NCBI RefSeq assembly: GCF_027943255.1
Contig: NC_072894.1
Location: forward strand, 79,709,601 to 79,773,600
Source: Anastrepha obliqua
Lineage: Eukaryota; Arthropoda; Insecta; Diptera; Tephritidae
DNA length: 64,000 nucleotides
Direction: 5' to 3'
The notes under the pieces are model-generated. The model was given only the letters and a program-made list of their open reading frames with translations. It did not search any database and was not told where the DNA came from. Below are positions 9,205-21,255 of the stretch, piece after piece; position 1 is the stretch's first letter; each line of letters starts with the position of its first letter. The position numbers and the translations under genes are program-made.

Positions 9205-10385
9205 ACAGCTCTTCTTCTTCTTAATTGGCGCGATAACCGCTTATGCGATTTTGGCCGAGTTTAACAAAGCGCAGCCAACGTAGCCCCTGGATCTTTATTC
9301 GCTGCGCTATGTCTATGTCGTCGTAAAACTCATACAGCTCATCGTTCCATAGTCTGCGATATTCGCCGTTGCCAACGTGCAAAGGTTCAAAAATCTTACG
9401 CAGAATCTTTCTCTCGAACACTCCAAGCGTCGCTTCATCGGATGTTGTCATCGTCCAAGCTTCTGCGCCATTCGTTAGGACGGGCATGATGAGAGTCTTG
9501 AAGAGTGTTAGTTTTGTTTGACGAGAGAGGACTTTACTGCTCAGTTGCCTACTTAGTCCAAGCTAGCACTTGTTGGTAAGAGAGATTTTACGTTGGATTT
9601 CAGGGCTGAAGTACACGAAGTCTTTTACAACCTCGAAATCATAACTGTCAACAGTGACGTGGGTGCTGATACGCGAGTGCGCCGACTGTTTGTTTGAAGA
9701 CAGGAGGTATTTCGTTATGTCCTCGTTCACCAGCAAACCCATTCGCTTTGCCACTTTATCCAGTTTGGAGAAGGCAGAACTAACAGCGCGGTTGTTAAGG
9801 CCGATGATATCGATATCATCGGCATACGCCAACAATTGTACGCTCTTATAAAGTATTGTGCCTGAGCGATTAGGTTCTGCGGCTCATAGGATGCTCTCCA
9901 ACATCAGGTTAAAAAAGTCACACGACAGGGAGTCACCCTGTCTGAAACCTCGTTTGGTATCAAACGGCTCGGAGAGGTCCTTCCCAATTCTGACGGCGCT
10001 ACTAGTGTTGAGCAACGTCATCTTGCATAGCCGTATTAGTTTTGGGGGATACCAAATTCAGACATCGCGGCATACAAGTAACTCCTTTCCGTACTGTCCA
10101 ATGCAGCTTTGAAATTGACGAAAAGATGGTGTGTGTCAATTCTCCTTTCGTGGGTCTTTTCCAAGATTTGGCGTATTGAGAATATTTGGTCGATGGTAGA
10201 CTTTCCAGGTCTAAAGCCACACTGATAAGGTCCAATCAGTTGGTTGACGGTGGGCTTCAGCCTTTCACACAATACGCTCCCTAGAACTTTATAGGCGAAG
10301 ACTAATCCCGCGGTAATTGGCACAGATTGCAGGATCGCCCTTCCTTTGGACTGGAAATCTGGACAGAATGTCATTAGCATATCTT
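9205..10385 (-). pseudogene. RTE-clade LINE, reverse transcriptase remnant and 3' end
   Basis: Minus-strand fragments of one ORF2 lie in order. At 10380-10036 there are RT motifs including PYQCGFRPGKSTIDQIF and a degraded FVNFKAALDS (normally F(V/I)DFKAAFDS). At about 10020-9851 a shifted frame reads RGFRQGDSLSCDFFN, with a stop before AAEPN. At 9835-9563 the catalytic YADD is present in LAYADDIDIIG. At 9487-9221 the C-terminal FERKILRKIF and NDELYEFYDDIDIAQRIKI, typical of RTE-type LINEs, appear. The endonuclease part is missing. The LINE 3' end reads (element strand) CGCGCCAATTAAGAAGAAGA. Frameshifts and stops mark it as inactive. Related copies lie at 21877, 33960 and 54490. Confidence 0.8.
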
Positions 10386-11189
10386 CACGCTTCGAATTAG
10401 ATTTCGCTTTTCGCTTGAAAAATATTGGGAAATATTGTAGATATACTTATTTCCAAAGTCGGTGTTGTGTAGGCCAGTTAACAGTGCGTATATTGAGAAT
10501 ATTTGTTTATTTATATAAAGTATAATTATAAATAATTACATTACAGGAGTAAAGCAATTAACTACTGGGGCTATCGGACTGTATATTGAGAATAATTTAA
10601 TCTTGAGAGTGACAATGCTAATGCGCAACTCCAATGGTTTCCGTCCTCGTACAAAGGAATGTGGCTGCCGCAGCTTTGTGACTCAATCTTGCAGAATAGA
10701 CTTGACATTGATCTCAACAACTCAACATTTCACGCACTAGTCTGTGAAAATGTTGCACAAAGGCCTGGGGCATTATTAACTGACTCACTAGGTCCGTGCC
10801 GCAATTGATCTTTAGCTTTCCAAGTTCGGTAATTGAGTTATCAGCCGCCTCGGCGATGGCAATTGGCCAACTCGAAAATGAAATTTAACTCTATTTGACT
10901 TTTTCTGCGAGACCGATGTGAAGTGGCTATGAAGGAACGGGATTATGTGAACAGTTCATTAACAATTCGGGTTCTTAAGACGGGCAAGCCATTCGTGAGA
11001 TAGAACCAGAAACCGCCACAGAGGCATGTTTTTTGTCTAAGTGCATTTAGGAAAAGTACAAGAAGGTAGTAAGGTAGTAGAATTTTACAAGAAACGATTT
11101 TATATATGATTTTAAACCATTGGCTCTCTTACGAAAGGTCGCTTACACTCTGTGTTTGGAAAGTCCAAATAAAATAAAAAATAATACAA
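10386..11189. other. Gap, nothing recognised
   Basis: Mixed-composition DNA without a supported ORF or clear repeat. It may hold old LINE sequence too decayed to name. Confidence 0.4.
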
Positions 11190-12010
11190 TATTAAGAATC
11201 AATTTTCTTTTGCTCGATATGACCACCTTTTGCCTTGACAACGACCTTGAGATGGTCCAGAAACGAATCGCCAGCTACCCGAATGTGTCTTGCAGGTATT
11301 TTTTCCCACTCGCGAGCAATCACTTTATTCAGCGTCTCGAGACTGGTGCATCTTTTAGTTCGGACCTTGCTTTCCAAAATGGCCTAAAGAAAATAATCGG
11401 TCGGATTCGCGTCTGGTTAATTTGAGAGCCATTGTGTGGACGTTAGGAAGTTTAGAGCGTTGTTTTTTAGCCATTCTTGGTTCACTCGAGCTTTGTAAGA
11501 CGGTACCGAGTCCAGTTGAAATGTCCATGGTCTGCCACCGAAATGTTTGTCTGCCCACGGCTTTAAAGCAACATTCAGAATACTTTCTCCATAATATTTC
11601 GAATTTACCTTGACGCCAGGCTCGATGAAAACGATTGGATAGCGCCCATTTGCGGCTACAGCGGCCGAAACCATTACCTGTGGCGGGTGCTGCTCCTGGT
11701 GGTCAATCGATAACTCAAATACTCATATGAACAGTCGGTCAAATAAACCCTATCATTTTGGGAGTTTACGAATTGCTCAATTTGAAAAATTTTTTCGTCA
11801 GAATACACAACGTTCGAAAATCGACCGCTTTCTGCCAAGCGAAGCAACTCCTTCGCTCTCTCAAGTGAACTTTGTTGCGAGATCATGCGCCTTTATGATT
11901 TTCCAACGAAATATAATGGAATCAGACTATTACGTTTGAAATCCATTACTGCTTTTCTTTTTTCACGTTTACTCTCTGGAAAATTCTTCCGCGGACTTGT
12001 AAACAATGCT
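11190..12010 (-). pseudogene. Tc1-like transposase remnant, first family
   Basis: Pieces of one DDE transposase lie in order on the minus strand, in changing frames. Upstream (about 11900) is KIIKAHDL, an end-of-DNA-binding-domain motif. At 11886-11674 YSDEKIFQIEQFVNSQNDRVY carries the first catalytic Asp. At 11674-11417 is VSAAVAANGRYPIVFIEPG, then the second catalytic block, FQLDSVPSYKARV. At 11377-11192 the C-terminal helix ends GGHIEQKK. The N-terminal DNA-binding region is heavily stopped. I found no convincing terminal inverted repeats. It belongs to the Tc1/mariner superfamily, and a related but distinct copy is at 20455. Confidence 0.75.
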
Positions 12011-13709
12011 CTGGACTGTCATTTAGCCAACTAACAGGCAGCTGAAGCCCGTGCATCATCTGCGCGCGCGGTCTGAAGTTCGTTACACTTCGAGTGCCGG
12101 ACCCTGTAGAAATTCGATGGCCCAGTTTTTGCATTGTTTTTTACTGTAAAGTAGTCTTATTCGATTTCCGACATTCGAATTTAATAAACGCTACACGAAC
12201 CACGGAATCAATCCATTTCGGTGAACACAATTCAACTTTGTACTTTGAATTCTGCATTTCTTACAATGCATTTTTTTTTCAATTTTTTTACATTCTTGTT
12301 TCTGTCATATCAGCTTTGCCGCCCACGTGTCGGCAACTCTGCAACACTTCAACTATTTTGTCCGGACGTAAAAAGCCGCAAAGTCAAAATAAATTATACA
12401 AGCGGTTTGCACTTCAAGCAGCAGCGAACGAAAGAAAAGCCATAGCAAGCATTAACATAGCCATGGATCAGCTTTCAACTTATTTGCGAACACTGCAAAT
12501 GCGCTGTTGAAAAATGGGAGAGCAGAGATATGATGAGAATTGAATATATGTAAAACTTAAATATGTACGAGTATATATGCACATAATATACATAAAATTT
12601 CATGAATTTACATCATTTCAAAAGGAGAGAAAACTGAATTGCTATATTTTCGAAGGATATCTAATAGTTATATGTATATGTGTGAATGTATTTTCGAAAT
12701 GACTACTTGGAAAGCTTGTAACGTTATTAAATTGCACGTGCGCCGATTGATTGTCAAATAACTGGGACGTTTAAGACTTACCTCCAGCGGGCCAATCTCA
12801 TGCATACGCAGCGTGGAAAATAATTACTGTCACACGAAAACACTTCTTCAGAATCACTTTCCCATAAAAGTATATTTTTCTCGTTGCATTGCCTACGTAT
12901 TACGAACGAATACGTCTTTATATAATATACATTTCTTTGGCAGTAAAGTTTTGTTCCGCCTGAACATGAAATGTGAGCTCGTTTCGGAACTAAATTTGCC
13001 AGTCAAGACAAAGTTTGAAATTGTGAAACTTAATACGAATTACACGAAAAAACTTAATATGAACAGAAAATTTATCCAACGAACCCTTGCAGCACGTTTT
13101 GTCTATACAAGAAGTGTGCAAATAAAGAAACAAAAAATGGACGAAAGCGATCCGTCAGAACCAAGAGGACGATTAAAGTTGTGCGTCCATGCATGCGGAT
13201 TTGAGGTGATTGCGCCGTTTCGGTGAGAAGGTTTTAAAAATGGGTCATCAGACTGCACATTTGATAGTTAAAAAAGGCCTTTTGAATAAAAGGAATTCAG
13301 GAGTTACAGAAGAAAAAACAAAGGGACTATTCAAATTGGTGCTAAGGAGACACGCAGAACCAGAAATCGTCTGTTCTGATGGAAATCTGTTTTTTATTAC
13401 AGCCACCCCATAACCCTCGAAATGGTTGTGTATAAGCAACTACAATGCCCGATACTTCTAGAGCCACGAATAGCTAAGAGTAGGTTAAGATAAATGGCTG
13501 CCAAAATGAGGGCCCACATGGACAAAGAATCAAATTCTTATATTTGATGTTATACATACAAAGGAAAATAGATGCGGAAAGCAAAACAAAAACTGAAAAA
13601 AGGGGAAAAAGGAGGATTATGATCAAACAGAGACTAATTGCGTTAACCACTTCAATCTGCTGATAAAATTCATCAGGTAGCAAAAAGTAAGAGCTCAGAT
13701 ATCTGAATC
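12011..13709. other. Gap with one unrecognised short ORF
   Basis: A plus-strand ORF at 12813-13226 (137 codons) has no recognisable domain and lies in AT-rich DNA, so it is probably chance. The segment at about 13637-13676 resembles 28235-28275 and probably belongs to the 3' untranslated part of the LINE fragment next to it. Confidence 0.4.
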
Positions 13710-13880
13710 TTAGCCCGACGAGAGCAGGGCAATTGAGGAGAAGGAGAACTCGTACTCCAAGCAGCTTCCGCAGAAATGACTAGAAGCAATCTCAAGTCTC
13801 ACCGCATAGATACCTAACGGACAATGCCCGGTAAGGATACGCACCAAATTCAAATTTGAGAGTTGTAGCTTTGTTAGCTT
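13710..13880 (-). pseudogene. RNase H-bearing LINE, ORF2 C-terminus (remnant)
   Basis: A minus-strand frame reads VRILTGHCPLGIYAVRLEI, then HFCGSCLEYE, ending at a stop at 13712-13710. The TGHCPLG motif and first CxxC half of the zinc cluster match the other LINE tails in the window, but the second half (HxLxxC) is absent. It is truncated and decayed. Confidence 0.6.
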
Positions 13881-14099
13881 TAAAAGTTAGCTCGAGCTAC
13901 CCGTTTCCAGAAGGATCTCGCAACTTTACACGTCCGCGCACTAACCCAGCGATCATTAAGTTACCGCGAAGCCCGTCTTTCTAGAAGACCACATGGGAAC
14001 ACCGATCCTCTTATTTTGCGGTCTAGCAGTTTTCCGCTATACCACTGTGACTTGGTAGTTAAAAGAGCTTAATATAAAAGTATGGTATTTGGATGCAGT

Positions 14100-14335
14100 T
14101 GGGGAAGAAAGTCAGTCATTCTCCGACTATCTTCGGACGCACAAACAACGAACCCAAAAGCCCAAATTGCCACCTGGCTGCTGAAGTAGATATTTACCTC
14201 CCTTACAGTAATTACAGAAGTAAGCAAACATACTTACGGATGGCTCAAAGTTGGACGAAAGGGTTGGTGGTGAAGTATTCTGCGAGGAGCTAATTACGTT
14301 TTGAATAACTAATGGTCCAATTGCCACCATATCTC
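14100..14335 (+). pseudogene. LINE RNase H N-terminal fragment
   Basis: A plus-strand frame reads ILTDGSKLDERVGGEVFCEE before a stop, at about 14228-14310. 'TDGSK...GGV' is the first catalytic Asp strand of LINE RNase H domains. No further conserved blocks follow. It is related to, but not the same as, the copies at 19535 and 62878. Confidence 0.5.
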
Positions 14336-15010
14336 TGACAACATTGCCGCAGTGTAGTAACTCAATGGGAGAGACAATATTTTCAATACTGGAGACGTTA
14401 GGATCAACTAAATATTCACAGTTAAGATCAAATTGAAATACATAATTTTTGCTTTACAAAAGAAATTTTCTCGAACTTGGTACCACTGTCATATTAAATT
14501 TGAGTTACAATTAAAAATCAACGTTTGAGATTTCAAAAGTATTTGTACGTTTAAAACTTAGATGCAACCCAGAAGACTAGAAACATTAGTAAGATGTAAA
14601 TTAGAGATTGGTTTCCTTTCAAATATTGCCTTTGTATACTAGCGTAAGTGTCTAGGTGGCTAGAATCAATAAGCAGGGCAGGCCTCACGGCCCTTACCAA
14701 GCTAAAAAGTCATGACAACCAGTCCGCATATTCCCAACTAACTAACTCAGAACTAAGCGGACAGGACTGCCCTAAAGTGGCAATATCGAGTGTGAAAGGT
14801 ATCTGCGTTGTAGGGCTTTTGATAATCTAACGAACCAATACCCACAAATCGTTATACCGCGGGAAGCCCTAAAACAAAAAATTTGTTTTTTTTTAAGTGG
14901 AAAGAACTCAGTAAGAAAAAAAATTTAATGTATTTGAGATTTACTTGTAACTGAAAAAGGTACCGGGAATGGTGTTTTTGGACAGACAGCAATGTCCGCT
15001 GATAAAGGTG
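14336..15010. other. Gap, nothing recognised
   Basis: AT-rich DNA, no supported ORF or repeat boundary. Confidence 0.4.
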
Positions 15011-15011
15011 A

Positions 15012-15800
15012 TTATTTAGAGGTATCGGATTTTAAATTGAAATAAAACAATAGAATTTGAAATTGATTAGGCAATCTGCGTCGTAGTTCGGCCATGCGTA
15101 AACACCAATTTCGAATGGCTCGCTGGAGGACTTCCGGCGATATCTCGTGAATAACTTTAATAATGTTAGCTTCCAGTGTCTCAATCGAAGCTGGTTTATT
15201 CACAAAGCATTGAGAATTTACATAAACCCACGAATAAAAGTTCAAGGGTGTGATATCACACGGTCTTGGCGAGCAATCCACTGGACCGAGACGACAGATA
15301 AATTGTTCAACGAAGCAGCGACGCAGAAAATTCTTTGTATCATAGGCTGAATGGCAAATAGCAGAACTAAATGTTGTGGAGATCCCGGGCTGCAATTTCC
15401 AGGATCGAAAAGCTGTTTATCATGTTACATTCACACCAGCCTCGTCTTTGAAGAAATATGGGCTGATGATTCCACCAGCGCATAGGAATGGACGTACTGG
15501 CTATTCTTGAATGTCTTCGTATTGCTCTTCAGCCCAAATATGGTAATTTTGCTTACTGACGTAGCCATTAAGCCAAAAATGGGCCTCTTCGGTGAACACC
15601 ATAAGTTCGACTGAACGCATGATGAACCCTTTTCACAGAGCGTCGATTTTCGTAATATAATTGTACGATTTAATAAACGTTGTTCAATCTGATCACCCTC
15701 TATAAGAAAGCAGATGTTTATTTCGCAGGCGGAAGTATGTGCAATAAAAAGACATGCAGGCTCCAATATGAAGCGCATATACCGGAACCAGAACATTGCT
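15012..15800 (-). pseudogene. AHFWLNGY-type Tc1/mariner-like transposase remnant
   Basis: Minus-strand fragments match the transposase type defined by the 48942-49583 copy. At 15796-15431, across frames, there is an AHFWLNGYV(S/N)KQN-like block, then QYVHSYALVESSAHI, where the related copies have the 'GPYFFKNEAG' region. At 15395-15012 the third catalytic block is PRPCDITPLNFYSW, where relatives have CDxTPLDYFLWG, followed by YVNSQCFVNKPASIETLEANI. The second block (FQQDGA) is degraded or missing. No terminal repeats were found for this copy. Confidence 0.7.
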
Positions 15801-16084
15801 GTCTAATCAAAAAGTCAAGCGGATATTGAAGCACTCAATTCTAACCAAGTAACCTCCAAATATGTGATTAAGTGCCTTAGAAAGTGAAACATACTTGGCA
15901 TGAACAATTATGTTTGGATTCTCGAAGTACCGGGCCATATTGCCGTTGAGGTAAATGAGGTTACTAGTACACTCGACTGTCTTTATAAGACCAGACGCTT
16001 CATATTCTTTTTCAACAAGAAGCACTGCCCACGCTAATAAACGAAGAGCAAGAAGCCCGGGGGTAACTACCAGCACTGAACCAT

Positions 16085-16545
16085 TCGAAGGTGAACAGCT
16101 TCAATACGCACGGGTACCAAGGGGGAATCAACCGACAACTGAGGCCGACTCTCAATGCTAAACGCACAGCATTTTTGCTAAGACGAGATAAGCACAGTCT
16201 TAGCACATTGATTTCAGTTATAATGGGGTATTGCCTAATCGCCAGGCACGCCCTAAGGATGGTCGTGTAAATACATGACTTTTGCAGAATTTGAGGAAGA
16301 GACGATCTTGCACCTTTTGTGCCACTGTCCAGCTCTATCCAGACGTGGACTCACCATTTTAGTTAGACAATCCTTTAACGAATTGAAAGATCTTAATTCT
16401 GTCGAAATCAAGGAAGTTCTAAAATTTTTGAAGAGTACACAGTGGTTTTAGGAGAGATAAGGACAAGTTCCCTGTGCGGCATCACAATGAACTAAGAGCC
16501 TGGGTATGTCCCATAGTGGACAACCGCTTCAAACTAACCTAACTT
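16085..16545 (+). pseudogene. RNase H-bearing LINE, ORF2 C-terminus and 3' tail
   Basis: A plus-strand frame with interruptions reads GNQPTTEADSQ, MGYCLIARHALRM, then EEETILHLLCHCPALSRRG (the zinc cluster) and VEIKEVLKFLKSTQWF followed by a stop near 16449. The untranslated tail contains GGCATCACAATGAA, also seen at about 53795, and ends in AACCTAACTTAACCTAA (about 16527-16543), a CCTAA-type short repeat. Inactive. Confidence 0.75.
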
Positions 16546-16549
16546 AACC

Positions 16550-16745
16550 TAATGGCGGTCTGTTCTCGGCAGACATTGTCAAACCTCCAAATGTATTTTC
16601 CAGTCACAAAACAAACCATCTGCCTTTCGGAGGCGGCCTAAAACTTTAAGTCTCTTCATTAGTCTCTTCTTCTTCACACCACAACTAGCAGAAGGATCTC
16701 AAGAAAACATCATATGAAGGATTGAAGCGCCAATTATATATCTAT
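16550..16745 (+). repeat. SINE, 5'-truncated copy
   Basis: This matches the body and 3' end of the full-length SINE at 55541: 'GGCGGTC...CTCGGCAG', 'GCAAACCTCC', 'TGCC(T/G)TTCGGAG', and the 3' end GAAGCGCCAATTATATATCT. The tRNA-like head is absent. The copy is diverged. Confidence 0.65.
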
Positions 16746-16892
16746 AAACGAGGAATTTATTTGTGTGAAACCATTAAACTCTGTAGAGTAGAAAACTCTG
16801 TAGAGTAGAAAACGAATGTGCAAGGGACATACTCGAGCAATACCCAACACCGAATCTATGAATGTATCTGCAGACACGTTGAATTCCAAATA

Positions 16893-17436
16893 AAGGGTTT
16901 TCCAATAACAGGTGTTATCTATCGCTATCGAGAGATGATTAACAATTTTATGCACGGAATTGGATGGTATTGATATGGACAACGTTTGTTTTTAAACAGG
17001 CGGCGCTACGTACCATACAAGCAACGAAACCATTGATCTTTTACGAGAAAAATTTCCGAACCGTATGTGATCACCGAACAGGTGATCATAATTGGCCACC
17101 GAGATCTTGTGATTTAACACCTTGTGACTTTTTTCTTTGGGGCCACGTAAAAGAGAAAGTCTACGCAGGGTCGATTCAAGACCTCAAAGATAGAATTCGG
17201 AATTCATGAGGCTATCGAGGACATAGGGCAGCCACTTTGCAATTCGGTTATGGAAAATTTCATGAAAAGGATATTGTCCTGTAAGCGTGGTCGTGGTGGT
17301 AATTTGCCTGATGTTATTTTCCACTATTAACCCCATACCTTCCTCTTTATAATGAAATAAATATCCGATCATTTATATTAAAAAAAAAGCATTTTTCTTT
17401 GAATATCAAAAGAACACCTCTTATTAGATAACCCTA
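16893..17436 (+). mobile_element. Small TIR element carrying an AHFWLNGY-type transposase C-terminus
   Basis: Bounded by imperfect inverted repeats of about 28 bp: left AAGGGTTTTCCAATAACAGG, right (reverse complement) TAGGGTTATCTAATAAGAGG. TA flanks both sides. Inside, plus-strand frames at 16964-17330 read HNWPPRSCDLTPCDFFLWGH (third catalytic block), then VYAGSIQDLKDRI and, after a frameshift, CKRGRGGNLPDVI. The DNA-binding part and the first two catalytic blocks are missing, so this is a 544-bp internally deleted, non-autonomous derivative. Confidence 0.7.
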
Positions 17437-17484
17437 TACTTTGAATCCACACTAATGCGCTTATTAATTATTGTAAACATAATG

Positions 17485-18023
17485 CAGGGTGGGCTAAATA
17501 AGACCTACTACTACTGGACAGCAGGTGCATAGTTTGCCCAGCAGTATGCGCAGTTGCTTCATCTTGTTGAAACCACAAATTTGGATACTGCTCCGCCATT
17601 GGCCGCAAAAAGTTTTCAATCAATGTTCTGTAAGAAGCTCCTGAAATCGATTCCGGCGTTTCATCCTCATTTTCGAAGAAATGTGGACTATTACCTGTAG
17701 TGGCCATAACACCGCACCAAATAGTACATTTACATATGTGCAACTGATGTTGGTGTGTTGCCCTTGAATTTTCAGAGCCCCACAATCTACAGATTTTGGA
17801 TCTGGAATTAAAATGTCGCCGATATTTACGCTGCGTTAAAGCAATCGATCCTTGACTTGAATAGAAAAACTCGATAATTTTAACGCGTTTTGTTGTACTG
17901 TAAAGTTCCATAATAAATTTCCAACAATTCAATTATAACCTACAAAAAGAGAAAAATAAATATGTCAAAAAATAAAAAAGTTATTAGTGCTTAACATTAG
18001 TAGGTCTTATTTGGCCCACCCTG
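17485..18023 (-). mobile_element. Small TIR element, internally deleted AHFWLNGY-type transposon
   Basis: Near-perfect inverted repeats of about 27 bp: CAGGGTGGGCTAAATAAGAC on the left and CAGGGTGGGCCAAATAAGAC (reverse complement) on the right. The right flank is TA; the left is TG, perhaps a mutated TA. The minus-strand ORF (17932-17468) joins an N-terminal helix segment (MELYSTTKRVKIIEFFYSSQ) directly to the catalytic core (CRLWGSEN, WCGVMATTGNSPHFF, then LWFQQDEATAHTA, the second catalytic block). The first catalytic Asp block and the third block are gone. It is 539 bp long. Confidence 0.8.
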
Positions 18024-19534
18024 TACTAGCGAATTTAACATGGCGCAATGCTAGTACAAGCCTGGAAAAGAACAAATAGGTAAGTTTTAAGCGCTGAAGA
18101 TCATATAGTTGAAGCAGAGGAAAGTTAGTCGAAGTTTTGAGCTTTTCCTTCTTACCTTTTCTCTCCGTAATTACATCACATGCTTTGCCACTGGAAGTTA
18201 GATTGCGTGGCATAAACTTATACTTGCTGCAATAGAAATCAAAGAATAATACAAAGTCACACACCCAACTCTTCCATACCATCCGGCTAGCCACACAACC
18301 GCAAGCTTAATGGACGTCTAAACGTTGTAAGCCACATAGGACAAACAAACTTTCTAACTCCATCTATGTACGCCTCTGCGATTAGAATGAAATATAGAAA
18401 CTGCATGAGATGTACAAACGAAAATGTAGATCTGTTCGAATAACTACCATTTTCACCTGCTGCTTTTACATTCGATTGCTTTAAGTGCCATATAACTACA
18501 ACTCGTCAACTAACAAATAACCAACAACTTTCTGAGCAAAATGCAAAACACATCACACTTTTCCATCAACAGTAAAAATTTCCGTACGGCTTTTGGGCTT
18601 TCGGCAGCTTCTAAAAATTTAATATTCCAACTGCCAATTTGTTGCATTACCACAGGCTAACGCATGTACCCAGTGCTTGGCAAAGTTAGTTCTTCAGCTC
18701 TTTAAATTTGAGGATTGCAATACATATAAGGTTTTGTAGGAAATTGTTGTGTGCCCAGTCGGTCCAGGTGCCAATGTTTCAACAGTTGTAATTGAAGTGA
18801 CAGCATCACCCTTGGGGGCAAACTGGCTGGCGCTGGTGCGGAAAAAGAGCCAAACCGACCATTTGGTTATGCAATTCGATCTCTATATGCATTCACCTCT
18901 TTTGGCTGGCAGTTGTTTTCTATTTTTCATTTTTTTTATTTGTGATTGCATGAATTTGGGAGCTTGGTAAATTGTAGACATTTAGGCTTTCATGCACATG
19001 TACATATGTATGTGCGCATGTACGAGTATGGCAAGCGTTTAAGATTATTTAAAAACTTTTCCAACTAAAAGCCAAAGACACTGCATTGAATACGTTCACA
19101 TAATCTTCCCCTCGTGTTTCCTTAAGCAAAGTTTTAAACTTTCGAAGAAAATACTTGAGTTGTCCATATACAAGATTGAGGCCAAATTGGAGATGTCAAA
19201 TCGCTTTCACAGGCAAGTGGCAACATGCCTTCAAATTTTAGGGTCATCTAACACTGAAATCAATTTCACATTACCACAGTTTTTTGTTTTACCACAAATG
19301 TGCCATTTAAGACGTTGAACCAATTTGAATGGTTGGCTCAAGAGAGAAGTTAAAAAATGCAATTTGAGTCAACCAATCATGACATCGATTGCTATTTTGT
19401 CTAACGTAGGTAACTAAAGAGCTTTTCTGAAACATTGAAATGACTTATTATGTACTCGTAAGTATGCCGAGTTTGGTGGACAACTCTAAGATGAGACTAC
19501 AATAAAAAATTACTATGGCAGAATACAAAGATCA
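18024..19534. other. Gap, nothing recognised
   Basis: AT-rich non-coding DNA. Short ORFs only, none with a recognisable motif. Confidence 0.4.
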
Positions 19535-20345
19535 GCCTGTGCAATAACGGTTGGCGCCATCAGATTATGTCCTAGGGAGGCTCTTAACGCACTGGCACAC
19601 GTTATTCCGATAGACCAAGAAGATGGTTACCGTTAGTGTATTTATGAGGGCAACTGGGTTAAACGAAGTGGGTCCCTAGAAACAAAAAACGTATGGTCAT
19701 GCATGTCTATTATCGCGACAAACTCAGTTCATCTCGGAGAGGCCTGATTACGTCGTCCCAACGGTTACATTCAATAAGAAGTTTGGCACTCCCTTTCCAT
19801 CTCAGGAGCAATGGAGTAAGAGACTCTCACTAAACAACTGCGACACTACAGTCTATATAGATGGCAGTAAAATGAATTGTGGTGTTGGAGCTGGCATATA
19901 TTCTCTCTAGACTTAGAATACAAAAATCTGTGCATCTTCCTAATACTGCCAGTGCCTTTCAGGTGGAGGTACTGGCAATTGGGGAAGCTTTTAGGCTACT
20001 AATCGCAGGCTTTTCTTTCAAAGGCAATATCCATAATATGTCGCATAGTCAAGCTGCAACTCAGGCACTGGTGGAACAAAGCGGGAGTAGCCTAAACCCC
20101 TTGAGTGAAAGCTGCAACGTTACCTTAATCTGGGATCTCCGGAATATCGGAATATTGCAGGAAACGAAACAGACGAACTGTCAAGAAGCTGCAATCAAGA
20201 AAGCAAACTCAGAGATCAGACTTCAAACAACCATCAACATTGATAAATATGAAGCGAAGGGATGCCTGCAGACTCTCGGTAATAACTGGCTCATTGGCAA
20301 TAGGAGAGCAAGCAGCCAAAATGGGTATGCCTTACAATATACTTA
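19535..20345 (+). pseudogene. RNase H-bearing LINE fragment
   Basis: Plus-strand frames, with shifts, read in LINE order: AITVGAIRLCPREALNALAH (the post-RT segment with 'TGAxRxxPxxAL'), PTVTFNKKFGTPFPSQEQW, TTVYIDGSKMNCGVGAGIYS (first RNase H Asp strand), FQVEVLAIGEAFRLL (the 'FQAELLAI' Glu strand, here with Val for Ala), then SLAIGEQAAKMGMPYN just before the end. The YIDGSKMNCGVG motif is shared with the copy at 62878 (CTEGSKMNCGVG), so the two are one family. Multiple frameshifts; inactive. Confidence 0.75.
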
Positions 20346-20454
20346 GTTCTGCCATAAGTTCTGTTACAAGTGAAGTCCGTTGTAGATATGAAATTATAAT
20401 GTTTTTATAGTTAGTTTTATTTAATAATGTAAATATTCAAAAACAAAATTTAAA

Positions 20455-21255
20455 TTTTCATTTGAATGATCACTATCCAGCTATTGCAGCACGCACGGTT
20501 TACATGGATATTGGCGTCGCTGCTCGAACCATAGATTGTTCGAGGGTCTTTAAATTTCTGTGAGGTCTTCGACATGCCATGTTCTCTAATTCTGACCACA
20601 AACTGTAGTTCAATGGATTCAGATGTAGACTTCCACACGACCAATTTTCTGCGGCTATGAACCGAGGAATATTGTTTTTTAGCCACTGCTGGGTGGTTTT
20701 TGCCTTATGGGCTATAGCGAAATCTTTTTGGCAGATCCAACGCTCTCCATTGAAGAGAGTACTGCCCAACTGATTCATCACGTCTTCCAAATCATCCCCC
20801 TGATACACTTTTACCTCGCTCTTAACTCCTTTTTCGCAGAAATAAAGAGATGTGACGCTTTCAGTGGATAGTCCCCACTGAACCATTACGTAGGCCAGAT
20901 GATGTCCACGCTGAACCCTTGGAACAACATTTGTTTGCATCTTTAGAAGTTTTAGTATAGATTTTGTCGTTTTGCTTATTAAAAACTTCTTCAACAGTGA
21001 AAATGTTCTCATCTGTGAAAAGAATATTTTCATCGCGGTTGACCGCGTGCCATCGAAGAACCTGCTTGCATCTGTCGAATCTAATTTTCTTCAACCGCGT
21101 TTTCCAAAAACGACCAGTTGAGCGACGGAAGGCTTTAATGTGGATATTATCTCTAATTAGTCTTGACTTGGATCTGGCCGATACCCTCATTTCCCTGGAC
21201 ATGGTTTTCTGCTTTCTAAGAAGATTTCTACGAATCCTTTCTCTACTGCGAGTAA
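20455..21255 (-). pseudogene. Tc1-like transposase remnant, second family
   Basis: Minus-strand pieces cover most of a transposase. N-terminal: MSREMRVSARSKSRLIRDNI (helix-turn-helix) and KAFRRSTGRFWKTRLKKIRF. First catalytic Asp: ILFTDENIFTVEEVFNKQND. Then VMVQWGLSTESVTSLYFCEK, the second block ICQKDFAIAHKAKTTQQWL, and the third block HLNPLNYSLWSELENMAC, where the expected acidic residue of NPLDY is Asn. At least two frame changes occur. No clear terminal repeats found. Distinct in sequence from the copy at 11190. Confidence 0.75.

Noticed and set aside
13210..13413. A small plus-strand gene
   Set aside because: 67 codons, no motif, with an overlapping frame on the other strand; no support.
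16776..16812. An 18-bp tandem duplication (CTCTGTAGAGTAGAAAA)
   Set aside because: Just two short copies in non-coding DNA; too little to interpret.
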